The position numbers were made by a program, and so were the translations under genes. Of a stretch of 64,000 nucleotides of DNA, positions 26,834 through 35,019 are shown in pieces; positions within the stretch are counted from its first letter, which is position 1, and each line of letters begins with the position of its first letter. Below the pieces are notes generated by a model. That model did not search any database, was not told where the DNA came from, and worked only from the letters and a program-made list of their open reading frames with translations. Source of the stretch: Ruminococcaceae bacterium AB4001 (GTDB lineage: Bacteria > Bacillota > Clostridia > Saccharofermentanales > Saccharofermentanaceae); the NCBI GenBank assembly GCA_000621765.1, contig KK211344.1:60197-124196 (forward strand), written 5' to 3'.

Positions 26834-28030
26834 TTAAAGTTTTGCTGCTACAGCCTTAAGGAATTCTTCTGTAGTAACCGTCTTCTTGTTATCGTTCTCA
26901 AGGAGATTGTTGAGGTCTCCTGTGATAATGCCTTCCTCGATCGTCTCGATGGATGCCTTCTCGATCCTGTCAGCGAAATCCTCAAGATCCTTGAGTCCGT
27001 CGAGCTGGGCTCTCTTTCTCAATGCTCCGGACCATGCGAAAAGCGTAGCCATCGGGTTTGTGGAAGTCTGCTCACCCTTGAGGTGTCTGTAGTAGTGTCT
27101 TGTAACTGTACCGTGAGCTGCCTCATACTCGTAAACGCCCTTAGGTGAAACGAGAACGGATGTCATCATGGCAAGTGAACCGCAGGCAGAAGCAAGCATG
27201 TCGCTCATAACGTCGCCGTCATAGTTCTTGAGAGCCCATACGAATCCGCCCTTGGAACGCATAACTCTTGCAACAGCGTCATCGATAAGCGTGTAGAAAT
27301 ATGTGATGCCTGCTGCTTCGAACTTTTCCTTGTAGTCTCTGTCGTACATTTCCTGAAAAATGTCCTTGAAGCGGTGGTCATAAGTCTTGGAGATAGTGTC
27401 CTTTGTAGCGAACCAGAGATCCTGCTTTGTATCCAGAGCGTACTGGAAGCAGGAGCTTGCGAATGCCTCAATGGACTTGTCTGTATTGTAAAGTCCCTCT
27501 ACGATACCGTCGCCTGTGAACTCAAAGATCGTCTGGCTCTCGGTTCTTCCGTCGGGATAAGTGATAACGAGATTTGCTCTTGCAGGGCCTTCAACACGAT
27601 ACTCTGTATCTCTGTAAACGTCGCCGTAAGCATGTCTTGCGATCGTGATCGGCTTTTCCCAGCAGGATACGAAAGGCTTGATGCCCTTAATGAGGATAGG
27701 TGCTCTGAATACGGTACCGTCAAGGATAGCTCTGATCGTACCGTTAGGGCTCTTCCACATTGTATGGAGGTTGTACTCTGTCATTCTCTGTGCGTTAGGT
27801 GTGATAGTAGCGCACTTAACTGCAACTCCGAGCTCGTTTGTCCTGTTAGCCGCATCGATCGTGACCTGGTCTCCGGTCTCGTCTCTGTGCTTCAATCCAA
27901 GATCGAAATATTCGGTCTTAAGATCAACATTGGGCTCGATAATGATGTCCTTTATCTGCTTCCAGATAATTCTTGTCATCTCATCCCCGTCCATCTCAAC
28001 AAGAGGGGTTTTCATCTGAATCTTAGCCAT
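26834..28030 (-). CDS. icd: NADP-dependent isocitrate dehydrogenase, eukaryotic/type II homodimeric form
   Basis: 398 aa, oxidatively decarboxylates isocitrate to 2-oxoglutarate. The start KIQMKTPLVEMDGDEMTRIIW, KSPNGTIRAILDGTVFRAPI (isocitrate-binding Ser/Asn/Arg) and VYEYEAAHGTVTRHYYRH are the signatures of the type II (IDH1/IDH2-like) subfamily rather than the E. coli type. No other TCA gene is nearby, so it likely serves glutamate synthesis. CGGAG lies 5 nt before the ATG. It has its own strong promoter and may drive the downstream SEC-C and mreCD-mrdA genes. Confidence 0.96.
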   Translation of the reverse strand: MAKIQMKTPLVEMDGDEMTRIIWKQIKDIIIEPNVDLKTEYFDLGLKHRDETGDQVTIDAANRTNELGVAVKCATITPNAQRMTEYNLHTMWKSPNGTIRAILDGTVFRAPILIKGIKPFVSCWEKPITIARHAYGDVYRDTEYRVEGPARANLVITYPDGRTESQTIFEFTGDGIVEGLYNTDKSIEAFASSCFQYALDTKQDLWFATKDTISKTYDHRFKDIFQEMYDRDYKEKFEAAGITYFYTLIDDAVARVMRSKGGFVWALKNYDGDVMSDMLASACGSLAMMTSVLVSPKGVYEYEAAHGTVTRHYYRHLKGEQTSTNPMATLFAWSGALRKRAQLDGLKDLEDFADRIEKASIETIEEGIITGDLNNLLENDNKKTVTTEEFLKAVAAKL

Positions 28031-28062
28031 AAGATCTCCGTCCTTATAAATAATACTAAAAG

Positions 28063-28091
28063 ATTTTATGACATTAGTACCGTAACGTCAA
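28063..28091 (-). promoter_or_regulatory. Sigma-A promoter of icd
   Basis: -35 TTGACG (28086-28091), 17-bp spacer, -10 TAAAAT (28063-28068) on the minus strand, about 33 bp before the start codon. Confidence 0.8.
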
Positions 28092-28130
28092 ATCGAAAAA
28101 TAAGGAAAAAACGCATGAAATCGCGCTAAG

Positions 28131-29171
28131 TCAGGAGGCTGTTTTTGCCGAAGCCTTTACCAGGACTATTTCCAGAGAATAACGCTCATCAATGAGACCG
28201 TGCCTGAAATCGCTGTCCAGGTCACTTGCGGTCAGATAGAGTGCAATAAGGGACTTCATATCAAAATTCTTTGCCTGGATGCAGAGCTTTTTGGCCCTGA
28301 ACTCGTTCATTCCGGTCCTGTCGATGAGGACATTGGGATTTCCCGCCTCTTTTGCCATGATCAGAGCCTTGATATGGCTCATGACAGATGCCCTTATCAT
28401 TACCAGAGGCTCTTTATTTGCAAGGAGTTTATCAAGTGTTCCCAGAGCAATGTTGGCATTCCCGCTTCCGCAGGCATCCATGATGTCAAATATCTTGCCT
28501 GAAAGATCTGCCGGGCAGCAAAGCTCGACTATTTCGGGAGTAACTTCCGTATATTTCTTGCTCTGGCAATAGAGCGTAACCTTATTGATCTCGTTTACGA
28601 GCTCCATCATGTTCCCAGAGCACCTGGAAGCCATTGAATTAGCGGCTTCGAAGCCGATCCTTATGTTTTCTTTGCCGAATCTGTTGGAGATCCACCCTAT
28701 GAGCTCATTTTCCTCGAATCCGGCCATCGAAGCGACCGTGCCGTACTGGAGGAATGACTTGAAAGCCTTCTTCCTGCTGTCGACATTATCCTCAAAGAAG
28801 ACAACGACTACGGAAGACGGAATATCCTTCAATATATTTGTTTCCTTGTCGGAAAGTTCCCTTCCGGGCAGTCCTGACTGCTTTACGACAATTAGCCTTT
28901 TAGGAGACATCCACGGAGGCATTGAAATAAGCTCTTCCAGCTTCCCTATGTCAAACTTCTCGCCTGTTCTGGTATCTATCATCGAAAAGTCCATGTCTTC
29001 GGCGCCGGGACCCAGGCAAACCTTCTTGAGCATGGAAACAGCGCCGTCGATCATATAGGTCTCTGTACCATACATAAGCACAAGACCCAATGAATCAGAT
29101 TCATTCTTGATCTTGTTCAGCATCTGTCTGGAGTTCAGAACTCCCTTGGGAAGCGGCTTGGGCTTAGCCAT
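28131..29171 (-). CDS. holA: DNA polymerase III delta subunit
   Basis: 346-aa clamp-loader delta subunit that opens the beta sliding clamp. Family features: MYGTETYMIDGAVSML near the N-terminus (degenerate nucleotide-binding entry), IVVKQSGLPGRELSDKE, AANSMASRCSGNMMELVNEINKVTLY, and the C-terminal collar domain MSHIKALIMAKEAG. It follows the GH25 gene by 3 nt. Adjacency to comEC-side genes is frequent: comEC and holA are neighbours in many Firmicutes. Confidence 0.93.
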   Translation of the reverse strand: MAKPKPLPKGVLNSRQMLNKIKNESDSLGLVLMYGTETYMIDGAVSMLKKVCLGPGAEDMDFSMIDTRTGEKFDIGKLEELISMPPWMSPKRLIVVKQSGLPGRELSDKETNILKDIPSSVVVVFFEDNVDSRKKAFKSFLQYGTVASMAGFEENELIGWISNRFGKENIRIGFEAANSMASRCSGNMMELVNEINKVTLYCQSKKYTEVTPEIVELCCPADLSGKIFDIMDACGSGNANIALGTLDKLLANKEPLVMIRASVMSHIKALIMAKEAGNPNVLIDRTGMNEFRAKKLCIQAKNFDMKSLIALYLTASDLDSDFRHGLIDERYSLEIVLVKASAKTAS

Positions 29172-29174
29172 CTG

Positions 29175-30377
29175 CTATTGACCTCCAAATACTTCCGGAT
29201 ATCTGCTCCTGAAGAGAATATCCGTATCCACATCTTCAGAACAGCCGTCTATCCTGCCGATAGAACCTGTCTGCCACATAGTGTAATCACCTTCATATGA
29301 AGTCTCTTTTACATAGTGTGCAAGCCATACGTCGTAACCTGCGGGCTCCCAGATTATCTCAAGATAATACTTACTCGCGTAAAGGATCGTACCATAGCCG
29401 TTGGCTTCCATAATGCCCGCAAACTCATAAAAGAGATTGTTGATATCAATTATACTCATTTTATATTTTTGGAAATGGGACCAGCTCTCCCAGTCAAAAG
29501 CGACAGGAAGGTCAAGTTCCTTATCCGCAAGGACACTGAGCAGTTCAGCGGTATGTTCCTTCAGCATTTCTATGGTGCTGTCTGTGGAATAGTAATATAC
29601 GCCGATCTTAAGGCCTGCCGCCTTGGCATCCCTGTAATATTCTTCGAACTTACGGTCCTCACCAAGTTCTCCGTTGTTATAGATCATGGCTCTGAGCATG
29701 ACGAATTCGCAGCCTGCGGCCTTGACCTTATTGAAATCGATATCTCCCTGATATCTTGAAACATCGATTCCGTAAGCGATATCAGGATCCGGGTATCTGG
29801 CCATAAAATCACTGAAGGCCAGAGTCTTGTGTTCGTCGGAAGATCCGCCGCCTCCGCCACCGCCTGAGCTGCTCGGAGTATATACTTTGATCGTCATCTC
29901 ACCGCTCTTGGTGTTTCCTGCATTGTCGATCAAAGTGATTTTAATGGGGTATTTTCCTTCTTCTGAAGTATCAACTTCTCCTTCAATCCGGACCTCGACA
30001 TCGCTGTCACAGTCATCAACGAAACCTATATGGCGGTTAATGTCGAATTCAGATCCGATCTCAATACTTGCCGATTCAGGAAGATTAAGGAACATCGGTG
30101 CCTTTGTATCTTCATCAGGCTGGTCGATATGCGGTATCGACGGTGTCGGTGAAGGAGTCGGTGAAGGTGTCGGAGTATCTGTCGGCACCGGAGTAGGCGT
30201 CGGTGTTGAAGCTACGGTAGTAGCATGCGCCGGCTTAATATCGTCACCATCTCTCATGCCTTCCGAATAAACTGTCCAGTCCCCAGCCGTGCAACCTGAA
30301 AGCGGAATAGCGGCTATGGCAGCTGTCAGGATAAGAGCGGCCAAAGATCTTTTATTTCTGTTTATCTTCAAATGCAT
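29175..30377 (-). CDS. GH25 lysozyme-type lipoprotein with Ig-like domain
   Basis: About 400 aa. Lipoprotein signal peptide with lipobox LSGC, a Pro/Thr/Ser-rich linker, an Ig-like domain of the DUF5011 kind (about 95-170: VDTSEEGKYPIKITLIDNAG), a Gly-rich hinge, and a C-terminal GH25 muramidase. Catalytic features of GH25 are present: GIDVSRYQGDIDF (Asp) and VAFDWE (Asp-x-Glu). It should cleave peptidoglycan at the outer face of the membrane. I prefer the ATG at 30377 because GGAG/AGGA is spaced for it. It lies between comEC and holA, an insertion in that common pair. Confidence 0.9.
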   Translation of the reverse strand: MHLKINRNKRSLAALILTAAIAAIPLSGCTAGDWTVYSEGMRDGDDIKPAHATTVASTPTPTPVPTDTPTPSPTPSPTPSIPHIDQPDEDTKAPMFLNLPESASIEIGSEFDINRHIGFVDDCDSDVEVRIEGEVDTSEEGKYPIKITLIDNAGNTKSGEMTIKVYTPSSSGGGGGGGSSDEHKTLAFSDFMARYPDPDIAYGIDVSRYQGDIDFNKVKAAGCEFVMLRAMIYNNGELGEDRKFEEYYRDAKAAGLKIGVYYYSTDSTIEMLKEHTAELLSVLADKELDLPVAFDWESWSHFQKYKMSIIDINNLFYEFAGIMEANGYGTILYASKYYLEIIWEPAGYDVWLAHYVKETSYEGDYTMWQTGSIGRIDGCSEDVDTDILFRSRYPEVFGGQ

Positions 30378-30433
30378 TTTCTCCATTCCTCAGCATGAGC
30401 TGAATTATTCCTATGATCCCACATCATTTTTCG

Positions 30434-30442
30434 ATTATAACA
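30434..30442 (-). promoter_or_regulatory. Extended -10 promoter of the GH25 gene
   Basis: TGTTATAAT on the minus strand, about 55 bp upstream of the start; no clear -35. A 15-bp stretch (TGTTATAATCGAAAA) is identical to the parE promoter at about 58757-58771. Confidence 0.55.
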
Positions 30443-30517
30443 AACTTGTTACTTTTTCTATTGCTCTTTATGGGACAAAATAAGGCAAAGGGGAAACAAA
30501 AACAATTGAGAATTCGA

Positions 30518-32950
30518 CTAATATTCCATCACCACCGCCCCCTCCTGGTCTGTTCTGAACACTTCACAGCCGTAAGTTTCGAGCCGTTCAATGGTCTCAG
30601 GCGCCGGATGGCCGTAGAAATTATTGGCTCCTACCGAGATCACGGCTATTTCAGGCGAACAGGCATTGATGAATTCTATAGAAGATGAGTATTTCGAACC
30701 GTGATGGGCCACTTTCAGGATGTCACAGTCAATGTCCATACCGGACTCTATTAAGACTGACTCTGTTTTTGTACCGATGTCACCTGTGAAAAGAATCGTC
30801 GAGTCTTTCTCACCCTTAATATGTAGAGACAAAACAAGACTGGCTTCGTTTCCGCCGTCTATTCTGCCTGAAGGATATAGAACATCAATAAATACCGCAT
30901 CTGAAAGGATTATCCTGTCACCTGCTGAGACCTCAGCAAGCTGCGATATGAACAATGCTCTGTCGGATCCAGTCATATCAACGGCTTTGAAGTATTCCTG
31001 AACATCTTTGTCATACTCATCCGCACCGGGAACGAATGAAGTCAGGATATTCTTTGTCCTTTGCTGAGAAGACAGATATGAAAACCCTCCTGCGTGATCG
31101 ACGTCCCAATGGCTCATTATGCAGACATCAACCCGGCTTATACCATAGTAGTCAAGGATATTGCATACTGACGTGGAGCCTTCATCTACTGTTCCACAGT
31201 CTATCAGGCAGTTTAATTCCTCAGTCATTATAAAACAGCAGTCTCCCTGCCCCACATCCGCAAAGACCACAGTACAGACGGGACGGTTAAATACATTAAA
31301 AAATTCAAACCCTATCAGGAAAGCCAATATCAGAGCCGTTATCTTCAGGAAGATCCGTCGGATAAGGCACGGTGGGAGCAAAAAGAAGAATACCGTTAAG
31401 CCTAAAACACTCAGAAAGACCTTATTCAGATGGACCGGTATACCGCCAAATTCACTTAACTTACTGCCGGCACTGACCAATTCACGGAGAAGCAGAATGC
31501 AAAGCCGCAGTGGAGTCGAAAGTACGCCAGAAATAAAAGGAAATACACTGCAGAGAAAGACACATGGAACAAAAAACATACAACATAAGCCTGCAATGAA
31601 AGAACCTGCTATCTGTATCAGAAGATGCTCAGGATCAGGTCTCATCGAGATGTCTGACCAAAACGGTATCATTCCAAGTGATGCGGATAAAGTAACACTT
31701 AATACTGATGCAATTTTCTCACCGATGTTAAGCCTCATCAGAGCGCGTGTGATCTTTCCGCTGTATATCTTTATCGCTATCACGGAACAAAAGCTCATTT
31801 GAAAACCTGATGACATCAGGCTGAACGGATCTGAGATTATCATTATCACTGCCGCCAGGCTCAGTGCAGACAGCCAGTCCCTCATAGCATATAAGCAAAT
31901 ACTCATGATAGCGGCACGCGTAACTGAATCGCCCCAACCTGTCAGGCATCCGATGAGAATACAGAAAATGACATGCACCGCGAACGCCTTTTTCCGTTCT
32001 ATCCCCAATATTTCGATCAGCATCGGAACACACGCCAGAAAGCCCGCAAAATGTGTGCCGGATACTGCAAGCAGATGAGAGCAGCAGGCCATCTTGAAAT
32101 CGCGTTGAACGCCTTTATCTATAAGAGATCTGTCGCCTGTACAGACTGCGGCAGTCAGAGCCGTTTCTTCTATGTCTGATGAGACTGTAACCGCTTCGAT
32201 GGCATACTTGCGCAGATAGAAGAAAAAACGTTGGATAATGCCTGTCAGATTCAGCGGAAATGAGGCTTTTTGCAGTACTTTCAGACTGTCACAGGAAATG
32301 TGATAACTGATGCCCTTTGATCTTAGGTATTCTTTGTAATCAAACTCACCGGGATTGCCTGCTTTTTCGGGCATTTTAAGCTTTCCGGAAAGGAGCAGAC
32401 TGTCACCGGGATCTATAACAACATTTTCACGAGAATCACCATAAAAACTCACCTTCGCCAGAGCTCCTCCATCCAGCCTTACTGTCAGGTCTAAATCGCC
32501 CGAAAGATCGTAAGTAACAGAGGTTACGGAACACGGATACTCACCATTTGCAGCAACTTCGCAGACTGCATTCTGCCTGTGAGATATAGAAAAACCAATA
32601 TAGAGCTGGATCATGCAAAGAAATACGGCAGCAGGGATCAATGCATGTTTATCCAGACGCCCGGAAATAAGGGATTCTGCAGGAATCAGCTTCGGGAAGT
32701 TCCGGTAAAGCAGGATCAAAAGGACAACCACAAGAGCGCACAATATCACAACCGGTAAAACCGAACCGGAAAAATAGCTCGCCGCGCTGCATGTAAGCAT
32801 GATAACGGCCGGAAACAGTACAGGTCTTTTGAGCAAAGCCAGATAAACATAACCAAAGTCACATGCAACTGCTCTCAAGCGCCAAACTACATGTTCCCTA
32901 ATAGAATAATGCCTGTTAAATCCGTATGTTTTGTCATAGTAGTTCTTCAT
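30518..32950 (-). CDS. comEC: DNA internalization channel protein ComEC/Rec2
   Basis: 810-aa polytopic membrane protein that carries single-stranded transforming DNA inward. Order: N-terminal helices, an OB-like DUF4131 domain (VRLDGGALAKVSFYGD to EFDYKEYLRSKGI), the Competence domain (LLAVSGTHFAGFLACVP, GWGDSVTRAAIMS) and a C-terminal MBL-fold domain with VFADVGQGDCCF, MSHWDVDHAGG and KVAHHGSKYSS. All domains and the MBL metal motif are intact, suggesting real DNA-uptake capacity. ATG at 32950 has a weak ribosome site. A TGTCGG repeat cluster identical in its core to that of the pseudopilin operon lies ~70 bp upstream. Confidence 0.95.
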   Translation of the reverse strand: MKNYYDKTYGFNRHYSIREHVVWRLRAVACDFGYVYLALLKRPVLFPAVIMLTCSAASYFSGSVLPVVILCALVVVLLILLYRNFPKLIPAESLISGRLDKHALIPAAVFLCMIQLYIGFSISHRQNAVCEVAANGEYPCSVTSVTYDLSGDLDLTVRLDGGALAKVSFYGDSRENVVIDPGDSLLLSGKLKMPEKAGNPGEFDYKEYLRSKGISYHISCDSLKVLQKASFPLNLTGIIQRFFFYLRKYAIEAVTVSSDIEETALTAAVCTGDRSLIDKGVQRDFKMACCSHLLAVSGTHFAGFLACVPMLIEILGIERKKAFAVHVIFCILIGCLTGWGDSVTRAAIMSICLYAMRDWLSALSLAAVIMIISDPFSLMSSGFQMSFCSVIAIKIYSGKITRALMRLNIGEKIASVLSVTLSASLGMIPFWSDISMRPDPEHLLIQIAGSFIAGLCCMFFVPCVFLCSVFPFISGVLSTPLRLCILLLRELVSAGSKLSEFGGIPVHLNKVFLSVLGLTVFFFLLPPCLIRRIFLKITALILAFLIGFEFFNVFNRPVCTVVFADVGQGDCCFIMTEELNCLIDCGTVDEGSTSVCNILDYYGISRVDVCIMSHWDVDHAGGFSYLSSQQRTKNILTSFVPGADEYDKDVQEYFKAVDMTGSDRALFISQLAEVSAGDRIILSDAVFIDVLYPSGRIDGGNEASLVLSLHIKGEKDSTILFTGDIGTKTESVLIESGMDIDCDILKVAHHGSKYSSSIEFINACSPEIAVISVGANNFYGHPAPETIERLETYGCEVFRTDQEGAVVMEY

Positions 32951-32973
32951 GTTAAAATTCTAAAGCGGCCGTT

Positions 32974-33033
32974 TGTCGGTTTGAGTCTCAACATTCGATC
33001 AAAAACCGACAGATTAGCCGACAAAACCGACAA
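32974..33033 (-). promoter_or_regulatory. TGTCGG repeat cluster between comEC and engB
   Basis: Plus-strand CCGACA at 33006-33011, 33018-33023 and 33027-33032, plus one opposite-orientation TGTCGG at 32974-32979. The 16-mer CCGACAAAACCGACAA (33018-33033) is exactly the one at 17275-17290. It lies 68 bp before the comEC ATG (72 bp for the pseudopilin operon). It also borders engB on the other strand. Confidence 0.45.
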
Positions 33034-33061
33034 GTTGAACAGTTTGGACAGAGTTATAAAC

Positions 33062-33667
33062 ATGGCTATCAATTTTGGAAAGATCAGATATTTCAAGACA
33101 TGCGCTACGGTGAAAGAGCTTCCTGACGAAAGTCTTCCCGAGATCGTGCTCGCCGGAAGGTCAAATGTCGGCAAATCCTCGCTCGTCAATGCTTTGGGCG
33201 GCTCAAAGAAACTTGCAAGAGTATCCCAGGCACCCGGAAAGACCCAGCAGATCATTTATTTCGACATGGACAGCCAGGCAATACTGGCAGATCTTCCCGG
33301 ATACGGGTATTCAAAAGCCTCAAAACAGAAATCCGTAGGCTTTTCCGAACTCTGTGACAATTACTTTAAGGTCAGAAAAGGCATTGATCTTGTGCTTCTG
33401 CTCATAGACATAAGACATGAACCCTCAAATGACGATATCGGAATGCTTAATTATCTGAATAGCACAGGTCTTCCCTATTTTCTCGTTTTCACCAAATGCG
33501 ATAAGCTCTCGGCCCAGCAGGTCAGAAAGCAGCTGCAAATGATGTCAAAATGCCTTGATTTTGCAGAAGATGCAAGGGTTTTCGCGGTTTCTTCCTATGA
33601 GACCAACCCGCAAAAATCAGGAATAAATGATTTAAAGCAGGCGCTATCTGATGAGGTATGCAAATAA
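33062..33667 (+). CDS. yihA: Ribosome-biogenesis GTPase EngB/YsxC
   Basis: 201-aa GTPase needed for 50S subunit assembly. G1 GRSNVGKSSLVNAL, G3 DLPGYGYS, G4 TKCDKLS and G5-like AVSSYE are all in place. The start MAINFGKIRYFKTC at 33062 gives the family length; upstream in-frame sequence would cross the repeat cluster. Divergent from comEC. Confidence 0.94.
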   Translation: MAINFGKIRYFKTCATVKELPDESLPEIVLAGRSNVGKSSLVNALGGSKKLARVSQAPGKTQQIIYFDMDSQAILADLPGYGYSKASKQKSVGFSELCDNYFKVRKGIDLVLLLIDIRHEPSNDDIGMLNYLNSTGLPYFLVFTKCDKLSAQQVRKQLQMMSKCLDFAEDARVFAVSSYETNPQKSGINDLKQALSDEVCK

Positions 33668-33716
33668 TCAACAACAATTCTCCAACTTTTCGTGCAAATT
33701 TTAGTTGTAAAGACCT

Positions 33717-33744
33717 TTGAAAAGATTTACCGCTCCGATATTAT
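33717..33744 (+). promoter_or_regulatory. Sigma-A promoter of the PRPP-synthetase pair-rqcH operon
   Basis: -35 TTGAAA (33717-33722), 16-bp spacer, -10 TATTAT (33739-33744). Confidence 0.7.
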
Positions 33745-33778
33745 TTAATTAATACAACGATGGGGGATGTGTGCAGCC

Positions 33779-34996
33779 ATGAGCGACTTATACGTCAATG
33801 CAGGCTATCAGGATGAATATCTGGCACCTTTCGGACCTATTGGCATAATTGCACATACATCCAATAAAGATTTCGTTAATAAGGTTTCCGAAGTGCTTTC
33901 AGCAAAAAGAAAGCTCCGTGCACAAAAACCCGAAAACAAGTACGCATCAAATCCCGGTTATGCCCGTGAAGACTACATTATCAATACTACCCTGACCAGA
34001 TTTCAGACCGGTGAAGGCAAATTTGCCGTAGACGAGAGCGTCAGAGGTCACGACATCTTCATCATCACGGACGTTCTTTCAAGAAATATCGAATATGATC
34101 TGCTCGAAGGCACACATGTCATCTCCCCTGATGACCAGTACATGGACCTTTTAAGGATCATTTCCGTTCTCAAGGGCAAGGCTAAGAGAATTAATGTAAT
34201 AATGCCTTTCGTATATGAAGGCAGACGCGAAAAGCTGGACTCCCACAGAGAATCCTACGATTGTGCAGATATGCTCAAGAAGCTTTATAAGCTCGGCGTT
34301 GCAAATCTCATCATTTTCGATCCCCACGACGCAAGGATCGAGAATGCGGTTCCGCTTATGTCTATCGAGATGCCGCGATGCCAGTTTAAGATGACTTATA
34401 CCCTCTTGAACCGCTTCGGCTCCATCAAGATGGATAAAGACTATACGCTCGTGGTCAGCCCTGATGAATCAGGAATATCGCGGGCTATTTTTTACTCTTC
34501 GCATTTAAATCTCCCTCTTTCGTTCTTCTACCGCTATTTTTCCAATCAGGGCGGTAAGGTAGTAAGAGGATTTAAATATCTCGGTGATGATGTCAACGGC
34601 AAGGATATCCTCCTTATCGATGATATGATCAATTCCGGCGAGACCATGATCCGCACGGCTAATAAGCTTAAGAACCATGGCGCAAAGGACATCTACTGCC
34701 TTGCACCGTTCGGGCTTTTTACCGAAGGATATGACATCTTCGACAAAGCATATGCTGACGGTATCTTTAAGTGCATCTGCACTACAAACCTCATCTATGC
34801 GCCGGAAGAACTCAAGGCACGCGAATGGTATCTTGCTGCCGATATGATCCCTTATGTCGCAAGGATAATCGACGCGCTTAACACAGACGAATCCGTATAC
34901 GATCTCATTAACTCGACTTCAAGACTCAGAGATCTTGCAAGCCAGATAAGGATCGGTGAGGTTTTCGATGAATTTAATGAACAAGAAACCAATTAA
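33779..34996 (+). CDS. PRPP synthetase-like paralogue 1, KRR motif lost (possible regulatory subunit)
   Basis: About 405 aa, a long relative of ribose-phosphate pyrophosphokinase (usual ~315 aa). Shared Prs features: FQTGEGKFAVDESVRGHDIF, the catalytic-His region FDPHDARIENAVP, SPDESGISRA and the ribose-5-phosphate loop LIDDMINSGETM. But the flexible-loop KRR that stabilises the transition state in known Prs is replaced by YRYF, and the ATP-contacting RQ pair (ARQD in Bacillus) reads GRRE. The next gene is a paralogue that keeps KRR and RQ. Two in-frame ATGs exist (33767, 33779); I prefer 33779, since the G-run abuts the first. Likely a non-catalytic or altered partner; this is inference. Confidence 0.75.
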   Translation: MSDLYVNAGYQDEYLAPFGPIGIIAHTSNKDFVNKVSEVLSAKRKLRAQKPENKYASNPGYAREDYIINTTLTRFQTGEGKFAVDESVRGHDIFIITDVLSRNIEYDLLEGTHVISPDDQYMDLLRIISVLKGKAKRINVIMPFVYEGRREKLDSHRESYDCADMLKKLYKLGVANLIIFDPHDARIENAVPLMSIEMPRCQFKMTYTLLNRFGSIKMDKDYTLVVSPDESGISRAIFYSSHLNLPLSFFYRYFSNQGGKVVRGFKYLGDDVNGKDILLIDDMINSGETMIRTANKLKNHGAKDIYCLAPFGLFTEGYDIFDKAYADGIFKCICTTNLIYAPEELKAREWYLAADMIPYVARIIDALNTDESVYDLINSTSRLRDLASQIRIGEVFDEFNEQETN

Positions 34997-35019
34997 GGAA
35001 TGAAAGGCAGGCTGCAACT

